This document shows, piece by piece, positions 1 to 8,397 of a stretch of DNA of 64,000 nucleotides. The DNA comes from Citreicella sp. C3M06 (GTDB lineage Bacteria; Pseudomonadota; Alphaproteobacteria; Rhodobacterales; Rhodobacteraceae): the NCBI RefSeq assembly GCF_018860705.1, contig NZ_JAHKQA010000041.1, positions 62,001 through 126,000 of the forward strand. Reading direction: 5' to 3'. Every line of letters starts with the position of its first letter. Position 1 is the stretch's first letter. The translations under genes were made by a program, and so were the position numbers. The notes under the pieces are model-generated. The model was not told where the DNA came from, ran no database searches, and was given only the letters and a program-made list of their open reading frames with translations.

Positions 1-147
1 CCGACCGATCGCGTGCGCCCGCCCACCGAATCCGAACTGTTCCTGTTCGGCAAGACCTCGGGCAGCAGCAAACGGCCGACCAGCGGCGGGGCAGCCGAGG
101 TTGCAAAGCAGGATTTCACGGGCTCTTATGGCTATGTGATGGACTGA
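1..147 (+). CDS. cpaC: Tad/Flp pilus secretin, C-terminal end (partial)
   Basis: Only the last 48 codons and the stop are in the window; the gene begins before base 1. The visible tail reads PTDRVRPPTESELFLFGKTS and ends in GSYGYVMD. The D-R-x-x-P-T-E-x-E-L-F-L-x-G segment is typical of the C-terminus of CpaC/RcpA, the outer-membrane secretin that forms the exit pore of the tad pilus machine. The position directly upstream of an OmpA-like lipoprotein and cpaE-cpaF-tadBC fits the usual tad gene order. The identification is an inference from a short tail plus strong context. Confidence 0.8.
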   Translation, partial: PTDRVRPPTESELFLFGKTSGSSKRPTSGGAAEVAKQDFTGSYGYVMD

Positions 148-187
148 CGTGACACGCAGCACACAGACGATGCGAGGGCTTGGGACA

Positions 188-841
188 ATGATCAGGAACA
201 GCGTGGCCATTGCCGCCCTCGGGCTCGCCGCAGCTTGCGGCGCGCCGCAGGATGGCGCCCTCTACAGCCAGTTCTGGTCCGAGGCCGGCGCCATCGCCGA
301 TTCCGGCGATTTTGGCAACGCCACCATGAACAACACCATGGCGATGCGGAACCCGCAATCCTATGCGCTCGATCTGGGCCGCCGCTTTGCACAGGATGTC
401 CCGAGCACGGTGAACTTTGCCTTCAACAGCGCGGTTCTGGATGCCGGGGCGATGAACACCCTGCGCGAACAGGCGCGGTGGATTCGCCAGTTCCCCGAAG
501 TGCGCTTCCGCGTCTACGGGCACACCGACCTTGTCGGCTCGAATGCCTATAACAAGAGGCTTGGCATGGCCCGCGCCCGCGCCGTGGTTGCCTACCTCGC
601 CAGCCAGGGCATCTCGACCGCGCGGCTAGAGGCGGTGGTGTCCTTTGGCGAGACCCAGCCGCTGATCGCCACACCCGGGCAGGAACGCCGCAACCGGCGG
701 ACCGTGACCGAGGTGTCGGGATTTGTTCAAGACAATCCGATGGTTCTAGATGGGCGCTACGCCGAAGTGGTGTACCGCGAATACATCCGCAGCGCAGAGC
801 CCACGACCGCGCTTGGCGGCCTGTCCGGCGACAGCGAATAA
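188..841 (+). CDS. OmpA-family lipoprotein of the tad locus
   Basis: This 217-residue protein starts with a lipoprotein signal: hydrophobic residues 5-16 lead to a lipobox LAAC with Cys17. Residues about 80-200 form an OmpA/MotB-type peptidoglycan-binding domain, with GHTD (residues 117-120) and the NKRLGMARARAVVAYL helix. ATG at 188 is preferred because a GAGGG stretch lies about 10 nt upstream and the signal peptide then begins at residue 1. A GTG at 149 would add 13 residues. It occupies the slot between secretin and cpaE where many tad loci carry an OmpA or CpaD-like lipoprotein. The likely role is anchoring the secretin to peptidoglycan and outer membrane, which is an inference. Confidence 0.85.
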   Translation: MIRNSVAIAALGLAAACGAPQDGALYSQFWSEAGAIADSGDFGNATMNNTMAMRNPQSYALDLGRRFAQDVPSTVNFAFNSAVLDAGAMNTLREQARWIRQFPEVRFRVYGHTDLVGSNAYNKRLGMARARAVVAYLASQGISTARLEAVVSFGETQPLIATPGQERRNRRTVTEVSGFVQDNPMVLDGRYAEVVYREYIRSAEPTTALGGLSGDSE

Positions 842-846
842 GACCT

Positions 847-884
847 GATACCCGCCTTCGGGTCGGGTATCGTCCGGCGATACC
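847..884 (+). promoter_or_regulatory. Two mutually exclusive hairpins before cpaE
   Basis: GATACCCG (847-854) can pair with CGGGTATC (864-871). GGTATCG (866-872) can instead pair with CGATACC (878-884). The two stems share 866-871, so only one can form at a time. A third short stem, CATGCC/GGCATG, lies at 953-974. There is no T-run directly after any of them. The arrangement resembles an attenuator or RNA-processing region in the 230-nt gap before cpaE. A regulatory function is inference. Confidence 0.4.
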
Positions 885-1071
885 GCACAATTTCGGCTTT
901 TCGGCCAAAATGTTGCCCACATTGTAGGCGACTCTGCCCCTGAACGGAGATCCATGCCGCACCACCTTGGCATGGGGGAACCAGACCACGGGCAGATCCG
1001 GGCGTGTCGCGCCCTCTTTCCTGTCCGCGCGTTTCGGGAACCCTTCCCAAGCAGCGATAGGATAGAAGGCC

Positions 1072-2316
1072 ATGAGCAAGTCCGCAGCGCATAACGATCC
1101 AGCACCGATCATAGCCTGCACCATCAGCCGGAACGTGCAGAATTTTGACCTGCTGATCGAAGACATGGAGATGCTGCTTGGCGAAGGCTGGGGCGATCTG
1201 GGCTTTGGCGAGGCGCTTGCTTTTCTGAACCAGCCCGATGCCGAAGCGCTTGAATTCGTTGCCATGGCCATTGACGAGGAAGACGAGGATCAGCTTGGCC
1301 TGCTGTCCGAGCTGATCGGCGCCGCCAAGGCGCGCGGCGTCAAGGTGATCCTGATCGCCGAAGACGTCACCCCCGCCGCGCTGCACCAACTGCTGCGCGG
1401 GGGTGCCGACGAATTTGTCCCCTATCCGCTGCCCGAAGGCGAGCTGCGCGCCGCCGTCGAGCGGCTCGAGCGGGTGCGCGCCCCCGAAGCGCCACAACCG
1501 GGGCAGCGCGCCGGTGACAAGGTCAAGCTCAAGGGCGGCGGCGATGGCGTTCTGATTGCCACTCAGGGCATGTGCGGCGGCTGCGGCGCCACCACCTTTG
1601 CGGTCAACCTCGCGTGGGAATTGGCGAATGTGACCAAGGACAAGCCACCACGGGTCTGCCTGCTGGATTTCGGCCTGCAGTTCGGATCGATCGCCACCTA
1701 CCTTGACCTGCCCCGCCGCGAGGCGGTGATGGAACTGCTGTCCGACATCGAATCGATGGACGGGGACAGTTTTGGTCAGGCGCTGGTGACCCATGGCGAA
1801 AAGCTGCAGGTGCTGACCTCGCCGTCGGATGTCATACCCCTCGACCTGATCGGCCCCGAAGATGTGACCAAGATCCTTGGCGTGGCCCGCGAACATTTCG
1901 ATTTCGTCATCGTCGACATGCCCTCGGCCCTGACCGGCTGGACCGACACCGTGCTGACGCAATCGCAGATCTATTTCGCGCTGATCGAGCTGGACATGCG
2001 CTCGGCCCAGAACACGCTGCGGCTCAAGCGGGCGCTTCAGGCCGAGGATCTGCCGTTTGACAAGATCCGCTTTGCCGTCAATCGCGCCCCCAAGTTTACC
2101 GATCTGCAAGGCAAGAGCCGTATCAAGCGCATGTCCGAAAGCCTTGGCATCGACCTGCGGCTTCAGCTGTCGGACGGGGGTCGTCAGGTTGCCACCTCTT
2201 GCGATCATGGCGAGCCGCTTGCGACCCATGCCCCCAAGAACCCGTTGCGTAAAGACATCGCCAAGCTTGCGGCGGAACTTTACGCCATCGGCCTGTCCGC
2301 CGCACAAGCCGCCTGA
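1072..2316 (+). CDS. cpaE: Tad pilus localization ATPase-like protein CpaE/TadZ
   Basis: The protein has 414 residues. Residues about 10-135 form an atypical receiver-like domain, and residues about 155-400 form a MinD/ParA-type P-loop domain. TadZ/CpaE proteins localize the tad machine, often to a cell pole. The expected deviant Walker A (KGGxGK[ST]) is replaced by QGMCGGCGATTF at 165-176: both lysines are absent and two cysteines are present. The later ParA-like segments LLDFGLQFGS and FVIVDMPS are kept. TadZ proteins often have altered P-loops, so this fits a structural rather than catalytic ATPase. It starts with ATG 230 nt after the OmpA gene and is followed 15 nt later by cpaF. Confidence 0.9.
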   Translation: MSKSAAHNDPAPIIACTISRNVQNFDLLIEDMEMLLGEGWGDLGFGEALAFLNQPDAEALEFVAMAIDEEDEDQLGLLSELIGAAKARGVKVILIAEDVTPAALHQLLRGGADEFVPYPLPEGELRAAVERLERVRAPEAPQPGQRAGDKVKLKGGGDGVLIATQGMCGGCGATTFAVNLAWELANVTKDKPPRVCLLDFGLQFGSIATYLDLPRREAVMELLSDIESMDGDSFGQALVTHGEKLQVLTSPSDVIPLDLIGPEDVTKILGVAREHFDFVIVDMPSALTGWTDTVLTQSQIYFALIELDMRSAQNTLRLKRALQAEDLPFDKIRFAVNRAPKFTDLQGKSRIKRMSESLGIDLRLQLSDGGRQVATSCDHGEPLATHAPKNPLRKDIAKLAAELYAIGLSAAQAA

Positions 2317-2331
2317 TCAGGAGCCCGCGCC

Positions 2332-3759
2332 ATGTTCTCCCGCTACAAGAAGCCGACCGGCAAGGAAGCTCCCGCCGCGGCGGCGCCGTCTTCGGCCGCC
2401 AGCGCCGCGCCCAGCAAGCCGTCGATGCGAAAACCTCAGATCGCCGCAATCGCCGACGCCGCCCCGCAGGATCGCGAGAAGAAACGCAAGGAGCGGCTGG
2501 GCGACATCAAGCTGGAACTGCACCGGGCGCTGCTCGACAACCTGAACCTTGCGGCGATCGACGCCGCCTCCGAAAAGGATCTGCGCGAAGAGATCAGCGC
2601 CATCGTGTCGGAAAACCTGTCGGAAAAGGGCATCGTCCTGAACCGCGAGGACCGGCAGACCGTCAATCAGGAGCTGTATGACGAGGTCAAGGGTCTTGGC
2701 CCTCTCGAAACCCTGCTCAAAGACGACACGGTGTCGGATATTCTGGTCAACGGCCCGCACCAGATCTTTGTGGAACGCGGCGGCAAACTGCAGATGTCCG
2801 ACGTGGTGTTCAAGGATGAACGCCACCTGATGCGTATCATCGACAAGATCGTGTCCGCCGTGGGCCGCCGGGTCGATGAATCCAACCCCTATGTCGACGC
2901 CCGCCTTGCGGACGGCTCGCGCTTCAACGCCATGGTGCCGCCCATCGCCGTCGATGGCAGCCTTGTATCCATCCGGAAATTCAAGAAAGACAAGCTGTCG
3001 ATCGACGATCTGATCAGCTTTGGCGCCTTTACCGAGGAAATGGCGGTCTATCTTCAGGCCGCCGTGTCGACCCGCCTGAACGTCATCGTCTCGGGCGGGA
3101 CCGGGTCAGGCAAGACCACCACGCTCAACGCGCTGTCCTCGTTCATCGACGATGCCGAACGCATCCTGACCATCGAGGATACGGCGGAACTTCAGCTGCA
3201 ACAGTCCCATGTGGGACGCATGGAAAGCCGCCCCCCCAATGTCGAGGGCAAGGGCGCCGTCACCCCGCGCGACTGTCTCAAGAATGCGCTGCGGATGCGC
3301 CCTGACCGTATCATCGTCGGCGAGACGCGCGGCGAGGAAGTCATCGACATGTTGCAGGCGATGAACACCGGCCATGACGGGTCGATGACCACGATCCACG
3401 CCAACAACGCCCGCGACGGTATTTCACGCCTTGAAAACATGATTGCCATGGCCGGCATCGAAATGCCGCTCAAGGCGATGCGCAGCCAGATTTCCTCGGC
3501 TGTAAACCTGATCGTGCAGGCCAGCCGTTTGCAGGACGGCTCGCGCCGGATGACCTCGATCACCGAGATCACCGGCATGGAAGGCGACGTGATCTCGATG
3601 CAGGAGCTGTTCCGCTTTCAGCGCGTCGGCCTGACCCCCGACAACAAGATCATCGGGCATTACACCGCCACCGGCGTGCGCAGCCACTATTCTGAACGTT
3701 TCAAGATGTGGGGCTTCGATATCCCTCCGTCGATCTACGAACCCTTCCGCCCGGAGTAA
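2332..3759 (+). CDS. cpaF: Tad pilus secretion ATPase CpaF/TadA
   Basis: This 475-residue type II/IV secretion ATPase powers assembly of Flp pili from the cytoplasmic face. The first 55 residues are an Ala/Pro/Lys-rich low-complexity tail. The N-terminal domain covers about 60-230. The RecA-like motor has Walker A GGTGSGKT at 255-262, an Asp box around [12 protein letters not shown], and the Walker B/His-box region [12 protein letters not shown] followed by [17 protein letters not shown] 2332 is preceded by AGGAG in the gap after cpaE. It lies 6 nt upstream of tadB, so the genes are clearly cotranscribed. Length and motifs are normal for CpaF. Confidence 0.97.
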   Translation: MFSRYKKPTGKEAPAAAAPSSAASAAPSKPSMRKPQIAAIADAAPQDREKKRKERLGDIKLELHRALLDNLNLAAIDAASEKDLREEISAIVSENLSEKGIVLNREDRQTVNQELYDEVKGLGPLETLLKDDTVSDILVNGPHQIFVERGGKLQMSDVVFKDERHLMRIIDKIVSAVGRRVDESNPYVDARLADGSRFNAMVPPIAVDGSLVSIRKFKKDKLSIDDLISFGAFTEEMAVYLQAAVSTRLNVIVSGGTGSGKTTTLNALSSFIDDAERILTIEDTAELQLQQSHVGRMESRPPNVEGKGAVTPRDCLKNALRMRPDRIIVGETRGEEVIDMLQAMNTGHDGSMTTIHANNARDGISRLENMIAMAGIEMPLKAMRSQISSAVNLIVQASRLQDGSRRMTSITEITGMEGDVISMQELFRFQRVGLTPDNKIIGHYTATGVRSHYSERFKMWGFDIPPSIYEPFRPE

Positions 3760-3765
3760 CGCCCC

Positions 3766-4731
3766 ATGTTTTCCGCAGAACTGATCATCTACGGCCTGAT
3801 CTTCCTTGGCGTGTTCGTCTTGGTCGAGGGCGTCTATCTTGTCGCTTTCGGCAAGTCGATCCGGCTCAACAGCCGGGTGAACCGCCGTCTCGAAATGATC
3901 GAGAAGACATCGAACCGCGAAGAGGTGCTTGCCAAGCTGCGCAAGGAGATGGACCAGCACCTGAAAAGCCGCGGCATTCCGCTGTATTCGCTGCTGGCCG
4001 ACCGGGCGCAGAAGGCGGCCATCGCCTTTACCCCCAACCAGCTGATCGCGATGATGGCCGGGGTCAGCGTCTTTGCCTTTTTCGGGCTGACCGTCGGCAC
4101 CGAGGCCAGCCTTCCGGTGCGCATCGTGCTCGGGCTCGCCATGGGCATCGGCGGCGTGTTCATGTGGGTCAGCAGCAAGGCCAAGAAGCGCCTCGCCCTG
4201 ATCGAGGAACAGCTGCCCGACGCGGTGGAGCTGATGGTGCGCAGCCTGCGCGTCGGCCATCCGTTCAGCTCGGCCATTTCGGTGGTGTCGCGCGAAATCA
4301 AGGACCCGCTGGCGACCGAATTCGGCGTGATCTCGGATGAATCGACCTATGGGCGCGACATTGGCGAAAGCCTCAAGCACATGGCCGAACGGCTTGATAT
4401 GCAGGATCTGCGCTTTCTGGCCGTTGCGGTGTCGATCCAGCAGCAATCGGGCGGCAACCTTGCGGAAATCCTCGACGGGCTTGCCAAGGTGATCCGCGCC
4501 CGCTTTCGCCTGTTCCGCCGCGTCAAGGCGATCACCGCCGAGGCGCAATGGTCCGGCAAGTTCCTGTCGGGCTTTCCGGTCGCCGTGCTGCTGGTGATTC
4601 AGGTCACCGACCCGCATTACTACGACGAAGTGCTCGACCACGAATGGTTCATCCCGGCCTGCTTCATCGTTGCGGTGTTTCTGGCTCTGAACCTGATGGT
4701 CATGCGCTTCCTCGTGAACATCAAGGTCTGA
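3766..4731 (+). CDS. tadB: Tad pilus inner-membrane platform protein TadB
   Basis: The protein has 321 residues. TadB and TadC form the inner-membrane platform on which the CpaF ATPase acts. Hydrophobic segments are seen near the N-terminus (about 3-25), around 90-140, and at the C-terminus (about 270-315). Between them is a GspF-type T2SSF domain, with the characteristic LPDAVELMVRSLRVGHPF around residues 149-166. It starts 6 nt after cpaF and is followed by tadC after 13 nt. The length is typical. Confidence 0.95.
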   Translation: MFSAELIIYGLIFLGVFVLVEGVYLVAFGKSIRLNSRVNRRLEMIEKTSNREEVLAKLRKEMDQHLKSRGIPLYSLLADRAQKAAIAFTPNQLIAMMAGVSVFAFFGLTVGTEASLPVRIVLGLAMGIGGVFMWVSSKAKKRLALIEEQLPDAVELMVRSLRVGHPFSSAISVVSREIKDPLATEFGVISDESTYGRDIGESLKHMAERLDMQDLRFLAVAVSIQQQSGGNLAEILDGLAKVIRARFRLFRRVKAITAEAQWSGKFLSGFPVAVLLVIQVTDPHYYDEVLDHEWFIPACFIVAVFLALNLMVMRFLVNIKV

Positions 4732-4744
4732 GAGGTCCATCCCG

Positions 4745-5716
4745 ATGCTTGACAATCTCAACGCCATGCTGACCGACATGCTTGGCCCGGCCGGGCCGCT
4801 GATGGCGGTGGCGGGGCTGGCCCTGCTGCTGATCCTTGCCGCGATCCCGCTGATGCTGGGCAGCAAGCCAGACCCGATGGACAAGCTGGCCAAATCCGGC
4901 CGCGCCCGCATCGACGCCGAGACCAAGGCGATCCTGCGCGACACCCGCCGCAACGCCAAGCTGAACAAATACGCCCAGTATCTGGAACCCAAAAGCGCCG
5001 AAGAGTTGGGGCAGGCCCGGCTCAAGCTGCTTCAGGCGGGCTATCGCACCCGTGACGCGGTGCGCCTGTTCTACCTTGCGCAGATGGTGCTGGGCATTGG
5101 CCTGCTGGCGGCAGGCACGGTGTATTACTTCATGGTCATCGACGGACCGACGGCAACGATGCAGCAAAAGCTGATGTACATCCTGTTGCCCGGCGCCGCT
5201 GGCTACTTGGCGCCGAAATACTGGGTGCAAAAGCGCATCGAAGAGCGCCGCAAGCAGATCGAGGAAGGCTTCCCCGACGCGCTGGACATGATGCTGGTCT
5301 GCGTCGAAGCCGGTCAGGCACTGGATCAGGCCATCGTACGGGTGGCGGCCGAATTGCACGCCTCCTACCCCGCGCTTGCCGATGAATTCGAGATCATCAG
5401 CCACGAAATGAAGGCGGGCAAGGACAAGGCGGCAGTGCTTAACGACATGGGCGAGCGCTGCGGCGTGCAGGACGTTGCCTCTTTTGTCACCGTTCTCAAT
5501 CAGGCGGCGAGCTTTGGCACCTCGATTGCCGATGCGCTGCGGGTCTACGCCTCGGAAATGCGTGACAAAAGGGTCATGCGCGCCGAAGAAAAGGCCAACA
5601 AACTGCCGACAAAGATGACCCTCACCACTATGATGTTCACGGTGCCGCCGTTGCTGATCATCCTTGTTGGTCCGTCCATCGTCGGCATCACGCAACTTGG
5701 CGCCATCTCCCCGTAA
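4745..5716 (+). CDS. tadC: Tad pilus inner-membrane platform protein TadC
   Basis: This 323-residue paralog of TadB completes the platform. It has an N-terminal membrane segment (about 15-40), a membrane pair in the middle (about 115-160) and a C-terminal helix (about 292-318). The T2SSF domain contains FPDALDMMLVCVEAGQALDQ around residues 176-195. TadB and TadC are distinguished by gene order and by the longer N-terminal cytoplasmic segment of TadC. The ORF has a clean ATG and is followed 24 nt later by tadD. Confidence 0.95.
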   Translation: MLDNLNAMLTDMLGPAGPLMAVAGLALLLILAAIPLMLGSKPDPMDKLAKSGRARIDAETKAILRDTRRNAKLNKYAQYLEPKSAEELGQARLKLLQAGYRTRDAVRLFYLAQMVLGIGLLAAGTVYYFMVIDGPTATMQQKLMYILLPGAAGYLAPKYWVQKRIEERRKQIEEGFPDALDMMLVCVEAGQALDQAIVRVAAELHASYPALADEFEIISHEMKAGKDKAAVLNDMGERCGVQDVASFVTVLNQAASFGTSIADALRVYASEMRDKRVMRAEEKANKLPTKMTLTTMMFTVPPLLIILVGPSIVGITQLGAISP

Positions 5717-5740
5717 CCGGGCCCCGAACACAGGACCATC

Positions 5741-6301
5741 ATGCGCATCGGCCTTGCCGCCTGCCTGACCACGCTCTTTCTGGCCGCCTGTGGAGACACC
5801 GGCGGCCATGCCATCGAGGACGGGCAGGTCTATGCCCCATCGCTTGACCCCAAGGGCCAGTCGGTCGACGGGCTGCTGGTCGGCCACCGCCTGATGGCCG
5901 CGGGCGAACACGAACTGGCGCTCGAGGCCTATCTGCGCGCCGCCGGACAAGACGGGCTTGACGGCGAGGTGCTGACCTCGCTCGGCTCGGCGAACCTCGC
6001 GCTCGGGCGGCTTGGTCAGGCGGAACATTTGCTGCGCCAAGCGATCAAACTCGCACCGGACTGGCCCGAGGCATGGAACAACCTCGGCGTGGTGCTGATG
6101 GAAGCGGGCAAGGTGTCCGAAGCGTCCGAAGTGTTCCGTCGCGCCTATGCGCTGGACAATGGCCAAAGCGACGCAATCCGCGACAATCTGCGCTTGGCGC
6201 TCGCAAAACTGGAAAATCCGGGCTATTCTGCTGCCGAGCAAGAGGATTTTCAGCTGATCCGCGAGGGAACGAGCACCTACCTCATCCAGCGGCACGACTG
6301 A
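5741..6301 (+). CDS. tadD: TPR lipoprotein TadD
   Basis: The protein has 186 residues. A lipoprotein signal ends in LAAC with Cys17. Residues about 45-150 are tetratricopeptide repeats, for example LGSANLALGRLGQAEHLLRQ and WNNLGVVLMEAGKVSEASEV. TadD is an outer-membrane-associated pilotin-like lipoprotein that helps the secretin assemble; this function is known from Actinobacillus tad loci. The position directly after tadC is canonical. A second TPR lipoprotein follows. Confidence 0.92.
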   Translation: MRIGLAACLTTLFLAACGDTGGHAIEDGQVYAPSLDPKGQSVDGLLVGHRLMAAGEHELALEAYLRAAGQDGLDGEVLTSLGSANLALGRLGQAEHLLRQAIKLAPDWPEAWNNLGVVLMEAGKVSEASEVFRRAYALDNGQSDAIRDNLRLALAKLENPGYSAAEQEDFQLIREGTSTYLIQRHD

Positions 6302-6368
6302 ACCGACAATAAGATGGCCGGCAATGATCGGCCGCGTGACGAGGCAAGAGCAGTAAAGGACGCACCGA

Positions 6369-7229
6369 ATGCGCCATTCCATTCTCGTGGCCCTCTGCAT
6401 TGCGGGGGCCTTCGGTCTTTCGGCCTGTGACAGGAAAATCGACGCCGACGCGGTGAACCGCGAGTTCACCGACGTCAATGTCATCGACGGCACCGGGCTG
6501 AACGATGTGATGCTCAGGGCTTCCGATCCCACGGCGGCAGTGACCTATTTCGCCCGCGCCGGAGAGCTCGAGCCGGGACGCATCGATCTGATGCGCGGCC
6601 TTGCCACATCGCTGGTGCGCGCAAAACGCTCCCGCGAGGCGGCGATCGCCTGGGCCGAGGTGGTGGCGCATGCGGAGTCCAGCGACGAAGACAAGGTGCA
6701 ACTGGCCGACGCGCTGATCCGCGACAACCAGTGGGACAAGGCGGAACAGGTGCTGAGTGCGATCCCGCCGACCCATGAATCCTACATGCGCTACCGGCTC
6801 GAAGCGATGGTGGCCGACAGCAACAAGCAATGGGACAAAGCCGACAGCTTTTACGAGATCGCCGCCGGGCTGACCACCCAGCCAGCATCGGTGCTGAACA
6901 ACTGGGGCTATTCCAAGCTCTCGCGCGGCGATGCGGCCGGGGCGGAAAAGCTGTTCTACGAAACCCTGCGCCACGATAGCACCCTGTTCACCGCCAAGAA
7001 CAACCTTGTGCTGGCGCGCGGTGCGCAGGGCAATTACAGCCTGCCGGTGCTGGACATGACCCAGACCGAGCGCGCCGATCTGACTTACACGCTGGCGCTT
7101 TCGGCGATCAAGCGCGGCGATGTGAAGATCGGTAAGGGCCTGCTGGAAGACGCCATCGAGACCCATCCGCAGCATTTCGAGGCAGCATCCACCGCGCTGG
7201 CTGCTCTCGAGAATGGCAGTGCAAGCTGA
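6369..7229 (+). CDS. Second TPR lipoprotein of the tad locus
   Basis: The protein has 286 residues. The signal peptide ends in LSAC with Cys20. The rest is helical, with degenerate TPR-like repeats (about 55-280) such as VLNNWGYSKLSRGDAAGAEK. It is about 100 residues longer than the preceding TadD and is probably a diverged homolog, a common arrangement in alphaproteobacterial tad loci. Its 3' end overlaps the likely start of the prepilin peptidase gene by 17 nt, which suggests coupled translation. A role in secretin or pilus assembly at the outer membrane is inference. Confidence 0.85.
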   Translation: MRHSILVALCIAGAFGLSACDRKIDADAVNREFTDVNVIDGTGLNDVMLRASDPTAAVTYFARAGELEPGRIDLMRGLATSLVRAKRSREAAIAWAEVVAHAESSDEDKVQLADALIRDNQWDKAEQVLSAIPPTHESYMRYRLEAMVADSNKQWDKADSFYEIAAGLTTQPASVLNNWGYSKLSRGDAAGAEKLFYETLRHDSTLFTAKNNLVLARGAQGNYSLPVLDMTQTERADLTYTLALSAIKRGDVKIGKGLLEDAIETHPQHFEAASTALAALENGSAS

Positions 7230-7731
7230 TCCGATGCTGTCGATATCCGCCATGGCCGCAAGCTGGTTCCTGCCCCTCGTGCTGCCGATCTGCCTGTATG
7301 TCTGCTACACCGACATGCGCGAGCTGCGCATCACCAACGCGGCGAACATTGCCCTGCTGATGGTCTTTGTCGTGGTCGGGTTGATGGTGCTGCCGCTTGA
7401 TGCCTACCTGTGGCGCTACACCCATCTTGCGGTGGCGCTGGTGGTCGGCATGGCATTGAACGCTGGCGGCGTGATGGGCGCGGGCGATGCCAAGTTCATC
7501 GCTGCGGCCGCGCCGTTCGTGCACCTCGCGGACCTGCGGTTCCTGATGGCGCTGCTGGCGGCAAGCCTGATCGGCGCCTTCGTCACCCACAGGCTGATCA
7601 AATTCTCACCCCTGCGCCGCCTTGCGCCAGACTGGAAGAGCTGGACCAGCGGCAAGCGCTTTCCCATGGGCATGGCGCTTAGCGCGGCGCTGACCGCCTA
7701 TCTGATCTTTGGCTATCGCTACGGCAGCTGA
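7213..7731 (+). CDS. cpaA: Prepilin peptidase CpaA/TadV
   Basis: This 172-residue A24-family aspartic protease is embedded in the inner membrane and removes the leader of Flp prepilin. The two catalytic aspartates lie in YTD (about residues 33-35) and in the signature GAGDAKF (about residues 93-99). Hydrophobic segments cover nearly the whole protein. The ATG used here overlaps the previous gene by 17 nt. An in-frame ATG at 7234 (MLSIS) is an alternative start that avoids the overlap. It is the last gene of the tad run in this window. Confidence 0.92.
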   Translation: MAVQADPMLSISAMAASWFLPLVLPICLYVCYTDMRELRITNAANIALLMVFVVVGLMVLPLDAYLWRYTHLAVALVVGMALNAGGVMGAGDAKFIAAAAPFVHLADLRFLMALLAASLIGAFVTHRLIKFSPLRRLAPDWKSWTSGKRFPMGMALSAALTAYLIFGYRYGS

Positions 7732-7745
7732 CGGTGCTGAAAGGT

Positions 7746-7952
7746 CTACGGCGCCTCGCCGCGAGGGCGCAGGCAGGTGGTGGGCGTCTGGCCCGGCACG
7801 CCTTCGGTGCTGGCGCCGCAGTGCACACAGGTCCATGTCGTGCCGCCATTCTGGCGATACTCGCGCCAGCGGCACAGCCTGCGATCCTTGTTCTTCCTGT
7901 TCCAGAACAACAGGATGATAAAAGCAATGACGAAGCCGGCAGCGAAGATCAC
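7746..7952 (-). CDS. Small membrane-anchored zinc-ribbon-like protein
   Basis: This ORF of about 68 residues runs opposite to the tad operon. It has one N-terminal membrane helix (IFAAGFVIAFIILLFW), then a basic stretch, then a CxxC...C segment in WTCVHCGASTEGVPG and TTCLRPR that looks like a half zinc ribbon. The CRWR plus WxCxxCG layout is one I recognise from short conserved Rhodobacterales proteins of unknown function. GTG at 7952 has GAGG upstream. A TTG at 8012 would give 88 residues but has no clear ribosome-binding site. Function unknown. Confidence 0.6.
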   Translation of the reverse strand: MIFAAGFVIAFIILLFWNRKNKDRRLCRWREYRQNGGTTWTCVHCGASTEGVPGQTPTTCLRPRGEAP

Positions 7953-8026
7953 GGCCGGCCTCGGGAATGTATGGAACGTGTCATGAGCATGGACCTGTAG
8001 CGCGCTGCACAAAGGTCAAGACAGGC

Positions 8027-8191
8027 TCAGGCAGCGCGGTAGTAGGCAAAGCCGTCCAGATCGTCGTTGAGGTCATCCACAACGTTTGCGCTGTTGTCCT
8101 GCACGAGAACGGGTTCGGGTTGGTAATAGCCATATGCCTGCTCGAGGGCGGCGAGGGCCTGCTTCGGGTCGATTTTGCTCTGCTCGGTCAT
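8027..8191 (-). CDS. Small conserved hypothetical protein (54 aa)
   Basis: The longer open frame to 8347 has unconvincing composition, but the ATG at 8191 gives a compact acidic protein. It begins MTEQSKIDPKQALAALEQAY, continues with Y/E/D-rich sequence and ends FAYYRAA. The pattern (KIDP.QALAALEQAYGYY) is one I recognise from short Rhodobacteraceae proteins. No membrane segment or catalytic motif is visible. It lies downstream of the sdh operon terminator, so it is probably a separate transcript. Function unknown. Confidence 0.65.
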   Translation of the reverse strand: MTEQSKIDPKQALAALEQAYGYYQPEPVLVQDNSANVVDDLNDDLDGFAYYRAA

Positions 8192-8347
8192 CGGGTGGGC
8201 CTTTCGGTATCTTATCGGTCCGTCACTTCCCCCCTGCCCTTGCAGATAGCCCTTGCTGCAGCGCAGCACACCCCCCAGCACATGCAAGGACGGTCTGCGC
8301 TTATTGCAACTGTCGCAGGGTAAGCTTTCGCCCCTTTGCCAATGCAA

Positions 8348-8375
8348 AGCGCCGCCCCCTTGCGGAAGCGGCGCT
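8348..8375 (-). terminator. Terminator of the sdh operon
   Basis: AGCGCCGC (8348-8355) and GCGGCGCT (8368-8375) form a perfect 8-bp GC stem. Read on the minus strand it is followed by TTTGCATT. It starts 22 nt after the sdhB stop. Confidence 0.7.
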
Positions 8376-8397
8376 CGTTTCGCGATCTGCAGCAGGA

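Noticed and set aside
757-2307. A 516-codon minus-strand frame over cpaE
   Set aside because: It lies opposite the clear cpaE gene and has shadow-like amino acid composition.
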